This document shows, in pieces, positions 26,626 through 35,131 of a stretch of 64,000 nucleotides of DNA. Source of the DNA: CAIZWU01 sp942492905 (GTDB taxonomy: Bacteria > Verrucomicrobiota > Verrucomicrobiia > Verrucomicrobiales > V1-33); NCBI GenBank assembly GCA_942492905.1, contig OW818657.1, positions 868,001 through 932,000 on the forward strand. The letters run 5' to 3'. The notes under the pieces were generated by a model that did not search any database, had not been told where the DNA came from, and saw only the letters and a program-made list of their open reading frames with translations. Every line of letters begins with the position of its first letter. Position 1 is the first letter of the stretch. Made by a program: the position numbers and the translations under genes.

Positions 26626-27276
26626 ATGCCCACCCTCCTTTGCTTCGGCGATTCCAATACCTGGGGTTACGATCCCGATGCCACCGCCGCCTCACCCGTG
26701 CCGGTCCGCCATCCGTCCGCGTTGCGTTGGACCGGCGTGCTCGCGGCCGCGCTGGGACCGGACTTTGAGGTCATCGCAGCCGGTCAAAACGGCCGCACCA
26801 CGGTCTTCGAGGACCCGCACCACCCGGGACGGAATGGGCGCACCGCGCTGCCTGTTTTTCTCGAAACCCACAAGCCGCTCGACCTCGTCATTCTCATGCT
26901 GGGGACCAATGATCTTAAAACCGTCTTCCATGCCCCACCCGGGGAAATTGCGGCGGGGGCCGCGGCGCTCTTGGGCCTGATCCGGCAAAGCGAGGCGGGG
27001 CCGCGCGGGACGGCTCCGAAAATTCTGCTGGTCTGTCCTCCTGCGGTGGGGCCGTTCGGCCATCTGCCGGATCTGGCGGAAAAATTTGAAGCGGCGGCCG
27101 CCAAATCACGACGGCTCCCGGACTATTACCGGCAAATCGCCACGCAGACGGGCTGTGCCTTCCTGGACGCCCAGCCGCTCGTCACCGCGAGCCCCTTGGA
27201 CGGGCTGCACTTTGATGCGGCCAATCACCGCCTCCTTGGTGAAGCGATCGCTGCCCCGGTGAAATCGATGTTCTGA
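26626..27276 (+). CDS. SGNH/GDSL-family hydrolase (arylesterase-like)
   Basis: 216 residues. The start is set at the ATG at 26626 because the family begins immediately with block I, 'TLLCFGDSNTWGYDP'. 'AAGQNGRTTVFEDP' carries the block II Gly, 'LMLGTNDLK' the block III Asn, and 'SPLDGLHFDA' the catalytic DxxH. The catalytic Ser, Gly, Asn, Asp and His are thus all present. Relatives include arylesterases and acyl-CoA thioesterase I-like enzymes that deacylate small esters. No signal peptide, so cytoplasmic. Confidence 0.85.
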   Translation: MPTLLCFGDSNTWGYDPDATAASPVPVRHPSALRWTGVLAAALGPDFEVIAAGQNGRTTVFEDPHHPGRNGRTALPVFLETHKPLDLVILMLGTNDLKTVFHAPPGEIAAGAAALLGLIRQSEAGPRGTAPKILLVCPPAVGPFGHLPDLAEKFEAAAAKSRRLPDYYRQIATQTGCAFLDAQPLVTASPLDGLHFDAANHRLLGEAIAAPVKSMF

Positions 27277-27326
27277 TCCCGCCATTTTTTTGTCCGTGGA
27301 ACGGTGGGCTTCCCAGCAAAGAAACC

Positions 27327-27354
27327 TTGTCAATTAGTAAACATCGCTTAAATA
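27327..27354 (+). promoter_or_regulatory. Candidate promoter for the LysM lipoprotein gene
   Basis: TTGTCA (27327-27332), 16 bases, TAAATA (27349-27354) in an AT-rich patch about 40 bases ahead of the ATG at 27394. Confidence 0.45.
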
Positions 27355-27393
27355 TCAGCAATTCCTACAATCGCTCACCTTAACTTTACTGCC

Positions 27394-27831
27394 ATGCGCC
27401 CTCTGTCCCTTGCCGCCACTGCCCTGCTCGCGTTTTCCACCTCCTCCTGCGAACTCTTCAAGCCCAAGGAAGAACCAGCGGCGGCTTATGATCCTTACGG
27501 GCAGCAGTCCAATCCCTACGGCCAGGCTCCAGCCAGCAACCCTTACGGACAAGTGGCTGCCCCGGCGTCAAATCCTTATGGCCAAACCGCGGCCCCGAAT
27601 CCCTACGGCAGCTATGAGCAGCCGCAGACCACGGCGGCTCCAAACCCATATTCGGCCCCCGCCGACACTTACAGTGGCGCTGCCGGCAGCGGCCGCACTG
27701 TCACGGTCCAAAGCGGCGATACCCTGACCTCCATCGCCAGGCGCAACGGCACCAGCGTGTCTGCGCTGCGTTCCGCCAATGGACTGAGCGGTGATCTGAT
27801 CAAAATCGGGCAAAAGCTCAATTTGCCCTGA
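27394..27831 (+). CDS. LysM-domain lipoprotein with NPYGQ repeats
   Basis: 145 residues. The signal peptide ends in a lipobox (LLAFSTSSC, Cys at residue 19). Residues about 30-90 are a low-complexity linker with five copies of (N/D)PYG(Q/S). Residues about 99-145 are one LysM domain ('TVQSGDTLTSIARRNGTSVS' ... 'IKIGQKLNLP'), which binds N-acetylglucosamine in peptidoglycan. The likely arrangement is a lipid anchor, a flexible Pro/Tyr/Gly spacer and a wall-binding head, tethering outer membrane to peptidoglycan. Confidence 0.85.
   Translation: MRPLSLAATALLAFSTSSCELFKPKEEPAAAYDPYGQQSNPYGQAPASNPYGQVAAPASNPYGQTAAPNPYGSYEQPQTTAAPNPYSAPADTYSGAAGSGRTVTVQSGDTLTSIARRNGTSVSALRSANGLSGDLIKIGQKLNLP
27490..27609 (+). 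repeat. In-gene NPYGQ-coding direct repeats
   Basis: Five imperfect repeats coding (N/D)PYG(Q/S) separated by Ala/Pro/Ser-rich spacers of variable length. Codon choice varies between copies (TACGGC, TACGGA, TATGGC), so the repeat is selected at protein level or is old. Confidence 0.75.
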
Positions 27832-27908
27832 CCCGGCGGGCGCGGTGCGGCCGGCCCGTGCAGAATTCAGCTTGCCAGGGGGCAACCTCTCAAGTGTGAT
27901 GACCGGGC

Positions 27909-29438
27909 ATGAAAACCGCCTTTGTTCTCCCTGTCCTTTCCATCGCTTTCAGCACCAGCGTCTTTGCCGATGTCACCCTTCCATCGGTGCTTTCTGCCGG
28001 CATGGTGCTGCAGCGGGATAAACCGGTCCCGGTCTGGGGGCAGGCCGCCGCTGGCGAGAAAATCAAGGTCAGCTTTGCGGGGCAGGCCAAAGAAACCAGT
28101 GCCTCACCCGAGGGGAAATGGCTCGTCCGGCTGGATCCCCTTGCCGCCAATGCCACCGGCCAGATTCTGACCGTTCAGGGGAATAACAAAATCGAGCTGG
28201 CCGATGTGCTGATTGGCGAAGTCTGGCTCGGCAGTGGCCAGAGCAACATGGAGTGGCCGGTCAGTCAGTCCGAAAACGGGGCAGCGGCGGCAGCGGCCGC
28301 CCGTTTCCCGCAGATCCGGTTGTTTCAGGTCCCCAAGGTGGTCAACATTGATCCCCAACCCACCTGCGACGCCTCCTGGAAAGTCTGCACTCCCGAAACC
28401 GCCGCCGGATTTTCGGCGGTGCTTTATTTCATGGGGGCGGAACTGCACCGGGAGTTGGGAGTGCCCGTGGGTCTGATCAACAGCTCCTGGGGCGGCACCC
28501 GTATCGAACCCTGGACTCCGGTGGAAGGTTTCGCCATGGTCCCCAGCCAGCAGGAACTCTCCCGGGCCGTCCGAGCCAACGTTCCCGGCACCAGCGAATA
28601 TGCCGCCAGCATGGGGGGCTGGGTGGGCAGCGTCGAGCAGTGGTCCCGCGACTCCCGGGCCCGGCTGGAGCAAGGCAAAGCCCTGACCCCCATTCCGCAA
28701 CGGCCCGGAGCTCCTCCCCAGGGGGCGGTGGGCATGTACAACGCCATGATCCATCCCCTCGTTCCTTTCGCCATCCGGGGCGCCGTCTGGTATCAGGGTG
28801 AAAGCAATCTCGGTGAGGGTCAAGGTTACCTGGAGCGCAAAAAAGCTCTGATTGGGGGCTGGAGGAAAGTCTGGAACCAAGGCGACTTCCCTTTTTACAC
28901 GGTCCAACTGGCCCCCTTCAATTACGGCAACCACCCCCGCGAGCAGGCCCGGCAAAATACGGCGCTCCCGGAAATCCAGGAAGCCCAGAACGACACCCTG
29001 ACGCAAATCCCCAACACCGGAGTGGCCGTGATCAACGACATCGGCAATTTCTCCGACATCCATCCTGCCAATAAACTCGACGTGGGCCGCCGCCTCTCCC
29101 TGATCGCCCTCGTCAAGGATTATGGCCGGGCCAACCTCGTTTATTCAGGCCCTGTTTTTGCCGGCGCCACCCCGGAAAACGGCAAACTCCGCCTCAAATT
29201 CACCTCCACCGGCAGCGGCCTCGCTTCCCGTGATGGCCAGCCGCTGCGGGAATTTGAAGTCGCCGGCCCTGACGGAAAATTCCTGCCGGCCGAAGCGGTG
29301 ATCGAAGGCAACGATATCCTCGTTTCCAGCGCTGGAGTGCCGGCCCCCACCCAGGTGCGCCACGCCTGGAACCAGATTCCCGAAGCCAACCTGATCAACA
29401 AGGAAGGCCTGCCTGCTTCCGCTTTCCGCACCCGTTAG
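27909..29438 (+). CDS. Sialate O-acetylesterase family protein
   Basis: 509 residues with signal peptide MKTAFVLPVLSIAFSTSVFA. An N-terminal beta domain ('VLSAGMVLQRDKPVPVWGQA') precedes the SASA domain: nucleophile Ser in 'GSGQSNMEWPVSQ', oxyanion Gly in 'GGTRIEPWTPVEG', 'YQGESNLGEG' and the Asp-His pair in 'DIHPANKLDVGRRL'. These enzymes remove O-acetyl groups from sialic acids or from acetylated plant polysaccharides. In this lineage, use on environmental or mucin glycans is the natural inference. No glycosidase genes lie next to it. Confidence 0.9.
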   Translation: MKTAFVLPVLSIAFSTSVFADVTLPSVLSAGMVLQRDKPVPVWGQAAAGEKIKVSFAGQAKETSASPEGKWLVRLDPLAANATGQILTVQGNNKIELADVLIGEVWLGSGQSNMEWPVSQSENGAAAAAAARFPQIRLFQVPKVVNIDPQPTCDASWKVCTPETAAGFSAVLYFMGAELHRELGVPVGLINSSWGGTRIEPWTPVEGFAMVPSQQELSRAVRANVPGTSEYAASMGGWVGSVEQWSRDSRARLEQGKALTPIPQRPGAPPQGAVGMYNAMIHPLVPFAIRGAVWYQGESNLGEGQGYLERKKALIGGWRKVWNQGDFPFYTVQLAPFNYGNHPREQARQNTALPEIQEAQNDTLTQIPNTGVAVINDIGNFSDIHPANKLDVGRRLSLIALVKDYGRANLVYSGPVFAGATPENGKLRLKFTSTGSGLASRDGQPLREFEVAGPDGKFLPAEAVIEGNDILVSSAGVPAPTQVRHAWNQIPEANLINKEGLPASAFRTR

Positions 29439-29474
29439 CCCAAGGCCTGAGGGCCGCATCCTGAAAACTCCTCC

Positions 29475-30725
29475 ATGTCCCCTGACAATCCCTGGTTCCT
29501 CCTCCTCCTCTGTTCTGTTCTTGGCCTCTACCTGCTGGAGACGGTTTCCGTGCTGCTGAATCTGAAACATCTCAGCCAGCCCCTGCCGGAGGACTTCAAG
29601 GATGTCTTTGATGAAGCCGCTTTTGCCAAAAGCCAGGCCTACAGCCGCGAGAGCGCCCGCCACGACCTCATTGCCAGTGGCGTGCGCCTGGCGGTATTCC
29701 TTGGTTTCTGGCTGGGGGGCGGGTTTCCGTGGCTGCAGTCGGTGGTGGCCGGCATCACGGCTCAGCCTATTTATCAGGGCTTGCTGGGGATCAGCCTGCT
29801 CCATCTCGGGAGCAGCCTGATCAGCCTGCCGTTCACCTGTTATGACACCTTCAAAATCGAAGCCAAATACGGTTTCAATAAAACCACCCCTGCCGTCTTC
29901 ATGGCCGATCAGATCAAAGGTCTGGCATTGGGGGCGGTGATCGGCCTGCCGGTGCTGGCGCTGCTGCTCTGGCTGTTCGGGACCTTCCCGGGGGCTTGGT
30001 TATGGGCCTGGCTGGCAGTCACGGTGCTGGTCCTGGCGCTGCAATACATCGCCCCGCGCTATCTGATGCCGCTCTTCAATAAATTCACCCCGTTGGAGGA
30101 TGGGCCTCTGAAAACTGCGATTCAAACCCTCTCTGAAACCTGTGCCTTTCCGGTGAAGGAACTCTTCGTGATCGATGGCAGTCGCCGTTCCACCAAGGGC
30201 AATGCCTTCTTCGCCGGCTTCGGCAAAAACAAACGGATCGCGCTCTACGACACCCTGATCGAAAAACACCCGCAGCCCGAATTGCTGGCGGTGCTGGCGC
30301 ACGAGATAGGCCACTTCAAACGCGGCCATATCGTGCAGCGGCTGATCGTGGCGGTGGTCCAACTCGCCGTGATTTTCCTCCTGATGGGCACCATACTCAG
30401 TCATCCCGGCCTGCATGCCGCCTTCGGACTATCCAGTCCGGTGCTGTGGCTGGGGTTTGTCTTTTTCATGATCCTCTTTGAACCGGTGCAGACGGTGCTG
30501 GGCATCCTCAGCGGCCTGTGGAGCCGGAAGCACGAATACGAAGCCGACGCCTATGCCGCCGGGGCCACCGGCGGCCCTGTGGACATGACCGCCGCCCTCA
30601 AACGCCTCGCCCGCGACACACTTTCCAATCTCACGCCGCACCCCCTCACGGTTTTCCTGCATTACTCCCACCCGCCCATGATCCAGCGGCTCGCCGCCCT
30701 GCGGAAACTGGAAACAACGCCATGA
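29475..30725 (+). CDS. M48 family metallopeptidase (Ste24/CAAX protease-like)
   Basis: 416 residues, about seven membrane helices as in Ste24p. The zinc site is complete: HEIGH in 'LAVLAHEIGHFKRGHI' and the third ligand Glu in 'RKHEYEADAYA'. 'SRRSTKGNAFFAGFGKNKRI' is the family's conserved strand. Members cleave near the C-terminus of CAAX-type or misfolded membrane proteins. The stop overlaps the next ATG (ATGA), so the small zinc-ribbon gene downstream is probably co-translated. Confidence 0.92.
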   Translation: MSPDNPWFLLLLCSVLGLYLLETVSVLLNLKHLSQPLPEDFKDVFDEAAFAKSQAYSRESARHDLIASGVRLAVFLGFWLGGGFPWLQSVVAGITAQPIYQGLLGISLLHLGSSLISLPFTCYDTFKIEAKYGFNKTTPAVFMADQIKGLALGAVIGLPVLALLLWLFGTFPGAWLWAWLAVTVLVLALQYIAPRYLMPLFNKFTPLEDGPLKTAIQTLSETCAFPVKELFVIDGSRRSTKGNAFFAGFGKNKRIALYDTLIEKHPQPELLAVLAHEIGHFKRGHIVQRLIVAVVQLAVIFLLMGTILSHPGLHAAFGLSSPVLWLGFVFFMILFEPVQTVLGILSGLWSRKHEYEADAYAAGATGGPVDMTAALKRLARDTLSNLTPHPLTVFLHYSHPPMIQRLAALRKLETTP

Positions 30726-31075
30726 TCTGGGACCTCTATCAGCAGCAGGGCATCCACACGGCCCAACGCACCGCTCAACGCGCCAGCAACAAAGCGGAGG
30801 ATGCCGCAGCCGAACTGGGCAGGCTGAAGCGCCAGGTGGAGCACCTCACGCTGGTTTCCCAGGCCATGTGGGAACTGCTGCGCCAGCACCACGGCCTGAC
30901 GGATGAACAATTGTGCGCCCATGTGCTGGAGGTGGATCTGCGCGACGGCGCTGCCGACGGAAAAATCTCCGCCCAAACCCTCGTCTGCGGCAGTTGCGGC
31001 AACAACACCCACTCGCGGCGTAAACTCTGCGTGATGTGTGGTGAACCGGTCAAACGGCCCCATATTTTCGAATAA
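30722..31075 (+). CDS. Small coiled-coil zinc-ribbon protein
   Basis: 117 residues, starting four bases inside the M48 gene (ATGA). Residues about 1-50 are a helix with coiled-coil character ('KAEDAAAELGRLKRQVEHLT'). Residues about 88-110 are a zinc ribbon with CGSCG and CVMCG. No signal peptide, so probably cytoplasmic. Coupling to the membrane protease suggests a regulatory or adaptor role, but that is inference; the protein family is not recognised. Confidence 0.7.
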   Translation: MIWDLYQQQGIHTAQRTAQRASNKAEDAAAELGRLKRQVEHLTLVSQAMWELLRQHHGLTDEQLCAHVLEVDLRDGAADGKISAQTLVCGSCGNNTHSRRKLCVMCGEPVKRPHIFE

Positions 31076-31219
31076 ATCAAATTTCAGCCGGATCCGGCAA
31101 CGGGAAGGGAGACTCCCTCCGCCGGCATTCCAGCATGAATTTTTGAACAATCTAACGCCGGAAGCGGTTTATGCTTTCCGTCAGGCCATTCTGTCAGGTA
31201 GAAGGGCTGTCCTGCCGCT

Positions 31220-33370
31220 ATGAAACCGATCCTGCTGATTCTCCTTCCGTCCGCCGGCGTGCTTGCCGGGTGGTTTTTGCGTCCTGCGCTCCAACCGGCG
31301 GGGGCGCTTTCCCCGGCGGCGGAAGCCGGACTCCCGGCCGGAGGGCCCCTTCAGGCTTCCGCCACCGGCAAAAAGGGAACCGCGGGGGCTCCGGCCCCAG
31401 TGAAATCCGAAGTTCTGCCTCCTATCAATGCCGGCGATCCCAAAGCCGCCATCAAATCCCTGCTATCCTTTTCCCGGAGCGGAAAGAATCCGCTCCGCAC
31501 CCAGGCCCGTCTGTTGGCTTTTGCGGATCAACTCAGCCCCGCGGACCTGAAAGCGCTGGCCCTCGAAGCCAGTAATCAGCCGTCCAACTACTGGGGCGGC
31601 GATTCCAAAGTAAAGGATATCCTGTTGGGCACCTGGGCGGAGGTTTCGCCGAAGGAAGCGCTCGCTTTTGTGATGGGCCCCAGCACCGCCGCCACCCGTG
31701 AAGCGCTCCCGGCAGTGTTTTCCCAACTGGCAATCACCGATCCGAAAGGGGCGGAAGCGGCGTTGGGAGCCTTGGGGGAAGGCCGCAAAACCGCCGCCCT
31801 GCGGGCGATGGCGGTCCGGGTGGCCCAGGACCGGCCGGAAATGGCGATTGCCCTGCTGGACCGGCAAAAAGCCCGGCTCGGCGATTTTTCCTACTATTCC
31901 GTATTCAGTATCTGGTCGCGGCAGGATCCCTCCGGGGCGGCGGCCTATGCCGGTTCCCTGCCGGATGGACAAAAGCGCAGCCAAGCGCTCGGCAATATCG
32001 CGGAAGGCATGGCGCAGGACGATCCGGTGGCCGCTTTGGCTTGGGCAAAATCACTGCCCCGTGCCAGTGAAAGCCTGAACTTGGTCCGCACGGTGATCAG
32101 CAGCCTGGCGGAGCGCGATCCGGAGACTGCCTTGAGTCTGGCCCAACAGCAACCCCTCCGGGAGCAGCGTGCCTTGCTCGGCGGGATCGCGTCCAATTGG
32201 ATGTGGTCGGATCCCGACGGGGCCGTGGCGTGGATCAAAACCATGGAGGATAGTCCGATCCGTCAGGAATGTTTGTCGAACATGGCGTCGTATGCTGGTT
32301 ATGGCGGCGTGGGGGAGAATTTGGAAACGCTGATGTCCCTGCTGCCGAAAGGCAAAATGAGGAACGATGCCCTGCTCCGGGTTTCCGGCAACCTCGGGTG
32401 GAATGACGCCGAAGGCTCCCTTGCCTGGGCGCGGACGTTGCCCCAGGAGGATCAGGATTTGGTGATAGGCCGGCTCTCCGCCGGCATCGCCTCGGCGGAC
32501 CCGAAGAAAGCAGCGGAACTGGCGGCCGCGTTGCCGCCCTCCGCCGCTTCAGTGCAGGCGGCGGCGCGGGTAGCCTCGCAATGGGCGGAGAAAAATCCGG
32601 AGGAAGCCATCGCCTGGGCTGCCACCCTGGATTCCGAAAAAGCCCGTCAGGATGCCACCGCCGCCGCACTTGCCCAGTGGGCTGACCGCGATCCTGAAAA
32701 AGCAGCGGGAGCCACGGGACAAATCGCCGACGAAAATGCCCGGCGCACCGCACGGGAAAAAATTGCCGCCACCTGGGCGGAAAAATCACCGGCCGAGGCG
32801 GAAAAATGGGCGGCTTCGTTGCCGGAAGCGGATCGTTACAGCGCTTTGGCCAGCGTATGGAATGCGACCGCCACCGATGACCCCGGCAAAGCCGCCGGCA
32901 GCCTGGCCGCCGCCCTGCCTGGAGCCGAGGGAATCGAGGCCGCCACCAGCGGCCTGGCGGCTTCGGCCAGCACGATCGCCAGGGCCTGGGTCAGTCAGAA
33001 TCCTCACGCGGCTGCGGATTGGGCGACCCAGTTGCCGGAGGGCAAAGCGCGCGAGGCGGCCATGGGTGCCGTGGCCGACCAATGGGCGGGCACGGATACC
33101 ATGGCGGCTTCCACCTGGATCAACCAATTGCCCCAGGGCCGTTCCCGCGATGAAGCCGCGGCCAAGCTCATCGAAAAAATCACGCCGACCGATCCCGCCG
33201 CAGCCTTCACCTGGGCGGCTAACATCCAGGACCCTGACCGTCAGCTGCAGAGTTTGAAAAGCACCATCAATGCATGGAAAGTCTACAACCCGGCCGCCGT
33301 CCGCGAGTCCTTGGCCAACTCCAACCTCGACGAGGCCACGGTGGCCAAGTTGAATGCGGAGTTGAAATAA
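31220..33370 (+). CDS. Exported Trp-rich helical repeat protein
   Basis: 716 residues. An N-terminal signal/anchor (MKPILLILLPSAGVLAGWFL) leads into a Pro/Ala linker. Residues about 75-700 are some 15 tandem repeats of about 32 residues with the pattern W-(A/S)-x-x-(D/N/S)-P-x-x-A-x-x-W-A-x-x-L-P-x-G-x-x-R; examples are 'QWAEKNPEEAIAWAATL' and 'TWAEKSPAEAEKWAASLP'. The spacing fits a two-helix solenoid like TPR or Sel1, but the Trp/Pro signature differs from both. Such proteins seem frequent in Verrucomicrobia, usually of unknown function; protein-protein scaffolding in the periplasm is likely. It is convergent with the pilus operon. Confidence 0.75.
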   Translation: MKPILLILLPSAGVLAGWFLRPALQPAGALSPAAEAGLPAGGPLQASATGKKGTAGAPAPVKSEVLPPINAGDPKAAIKSLLSFSRSGKNPLRTQARLLAFADQLSPADLKALALEASNQPSNYWGGDSKVKDILLGTWAEVSPKEALAFVMGPSTAATREALPAVFSQLAITDPKGAEAALGALGEGRKTAALRAMAVRVAQDRPEMAIALLDRQKARLGDFSYYSVFSIWSRQDPSGAAAYAGSLPDGQKRSQALGNIAEGMAQDDPVAALAWAKSLPRASESLNLVRTVISSLAERDPETALSLAQQQPLREQRALLGGIASNWMWSDPDGAVAWIKTMEDSPIRQECLSNMASYAGYGGVGENLETLMSLLPKGKMRNDALLRVSGNLGWNDAEGSLAWARTLPQEDQDLVIGRLSAGIASADPKKAAELAAALPPSAASVQAAARVASQWAEKNPEEAIAWAATLDSEKARQDATAAALAQWADRDPEKAAGATGQIADENARRTAREKIAATWAEKSPAEAEKWAASLPEADRYSALASVWNATATDDPGKAAGSLAAALPGAEGIEAATSGLAASASTIARAWVSQNPHAAADWATQLPEGKAREAAMGAVADQWAGTDTMAASTWINQLPQGRSRDEAAAKLIEKITPTDPAAAFTWAANIQDPDRQLQSLKSTINAWKVYNPAAVRESLANSNLDEATVAKLNAELK

Positions 33371-33416
33371 GGGCGGGTCGCCAGCGGAAATCAACGAAGG
33401 CCGGGAGACGCCGGGC

Positions 33417-34658
33417 TTACTTTTTCATGGACTTGCTGTCAGGCAGAATGACCTTGCTGAGTCCGAAGATCGGCGAGTAGATCGCGTAGATGAGGAAGCC
33501 GACCATCAGTCCAAGAATAATGATGGTGACGGGCTCCAGGATTTTATCGATCTGATTCCCGATGATATCGAGTTCCTCCTCGTAATCGTCGGCGATTTCC
33601 TGAAGCATGTCCGTGGATGAGCCGGTCTCCGACGAGAGCTGCATGAGGCTGGAAATGGAACGGCCGTCGGGACCGAGGAGGTGGGAATCCAGCAGGAAAG
33701 ACTCGTGGAGACTCATGCCCTCCTCGACGCTTTTCTGGACTTTGAAGAAGAATTCCCGGTGGACGACGTTGGGTGCGGATTCGCCGGTGATGCGGAGGGC
33801 GGAAGAGATCCGCACGTTGGACTCGATGAGCATGGCCAAGGTGCGGAAGGAGACCGCGGCGGAGGCTTTGCGGACGATATTGCCCACCGTGGGAAGGACG
33901 AGGAAAAAACGTTGGGCGCTGGGGTTGCGGGCAATTCTGCCCCAGTTCTTGAGGAACACGATGATCCCGACGATAGGGATGAGCATCAGATAAGGCTGAT
34001 GCAGCAGCATGTTCGAGAGGGTCATCATGAACTTGGTGGCAGCCGGCAGTTCCGTCTTGAAGGTGCCGTAGAGCCCCTTCAGCGCCGGCACGAGGGTCAT
34101 GCTCATGACGATCACCACGACCACGCCGATGCAGAGCACGATGACCGGATAGATCATGCCGGATTTTAGCTTTTTGATGATCTTCAGGCCCTTCTTCTGA
34201 CCGATGGCGATCCGTTGGCAGACTTCCGGCAGGCGCCCTGACTCTTCCCCGGAGCGGATCAGGGCGAGCATGGCATCACCGAAGATCGTGTTGTAGCGTG
34301 CCATGGCATCGCTGACTTTTTCGCCCTGGGAGACCTGGTAGGCAATGTCGGCGATGATGCCTTTGAAGATGGGGGATTTGACGCGGTTGGCCTGAAGTTC
34401 GAAGGACTTGATGGTGGAGATGTTCCGTTCCAGACAGCGGGCGATCCCTGAGAAGAGATTGACCCGGTCATCCATGCTGGGCCCTTTCATGGACATTTTG
34501 TAAATGGCCTCGTCCGCCCCGGTGATATTGGAAATTTTGGCGACTTCGTTGGAAGCCTTGCCGGCTCCGACGAGGGCTTTGCTGTCATCATCCGTGACCA
34601 CGATGATGTCTTCGCTGCGCCCGGAATTGACGTTGGTGAGGGTAACTTTTTTGATCAT
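33417..34658 (-). CDS. Type IV pilus/T2SS inner-membrane platform protein (PilC/GspF)
   Basis: 413 residues, the usual length. Two T2SSF domains, about residues 65-190 and 265-390, each carry the family's helical bundle; 'LIRSGEESGRLPEV' and 'QLSSETGSSTDMLQEI' are the duplicated (G/S)E(E/T)(S/G) motifs. Three hydrophobic helices sit near residues 168-190, 218-238 and 373-395. The protein forms the rotor-like platform in the inner membrane that couples the ATPase to pilin insertion or removal. It is the last gene of the nine-gene operon, 12 bases after the preceding prepilin gene. Confidence 0.92.
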   Translation of the reverse strand: MIKKVTLTNVNSGRSEDIIVVTDDDSKALVGAGKASNEVAKISNITGADEAIYKMSMKGPSMDDRVNLFSGIARCLERNISTIKSFELQANRVKSPIFKGIIADIAYQVSQGEKVSDAMARYNTIFGDAMLALIRSGEESGRLPEVCQRIAIGQKKGLKIIKKLKSGMIYPVIVLCIGVVVVIVMSMTLVPALKGLYGTFKTELPAATKFMMTLSNMLLHQPYLMLIPIVGIIVFLKNWGRIARNPSAQRFFLVLPTVGNIVRKASAAVSFRTLAMLIESNVRISSALRITGESAPNVVHREFFFKVQKSVEEGMSLHESFLLDSHLLGPDGRSISSLMQLSSETGSSTDMLQEIADDYEEELDIIGNQIDKILEPVTIIILGLMVGFLIYAIYSPIFGLSKVILPDSKSMKK

Positions 34659-34670
34659 GACGGACAGGAG

Positions 34671-35126
34671 TTAGCGACGGGCCGGTTGGAGGCGGAGCGC
34701 GGGGAAATCGATGTTGGAGGTGGTGCCGGGGGCAGGACTCCAGGTGACCCTGACGTTGGTCCGGTCCACGATGTAGGCATCAAAGCCGTAGTCGCCGCCC
34801 CCGCCCAGGGCGGCGGGGTTGTCGAGGGAGGCCGTGGAAAGGTTGCTGTCGAAGGAGTGGCTCATGAACGAGACGGCGTCACTGTTGGGCTGGGCGAGGA
34901 GGTAGGCTCCGGGAGCGTCCCGGGGGGCAAGTTGCCAGATCCGGGCGAGGTTTTCCGCGTAGTTGATGGCGAAGGATTTTTTCTGGGTGACATCTTCGGC
35001 GACGGATTGGGTCAGGCTCAGTTGGGAAGCGGCCCCGATGGCGAGAGCGACGATGCTCATGGCCACAAGGATCTCCACAAGGGTGTAGGCCGGGGACGGC
35101 GGGCAGGCGGGGCGTCGGGATTTCAT
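34671..35126 (-). CDS. Prepilin-like protein (minor pseudopilin)
   Basis: 151 residues. A basic leader MKSRRPACPPSPA is followed by 'YTLVEILVAMSIVALAIGAA', the type IV prepilin cleavage/methylation helix with the +5 Glu. Ala replaces the usual Gly at -1 and Tyr the usual Phe at +1; both are tolerated in some prepilins. The C-terminal 110 residues are a small beta-rich head ending 'FPALRLQPARR'. Size and position recall the verrucomicrobial 'Verru_Chthon cassette' pilin-like proteins, but that link is not proven. Confidence 0.8.
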   Translation of the reverse strand: MKSRRPACPPSPAYTLVEILVAMSIVALAIGAASQLSLTQSVAEDVTQKKSFAINYAENLARIWQLAPRDAPGAYLLAQPNSDAVSFMSHSFDSNLSTASLDNPAALGGGGDYGFDAYIVDRTNVRVTWSPAPGTTSNIDFPALRLQPARR

Positions 35127-35131
35127 GGCGG

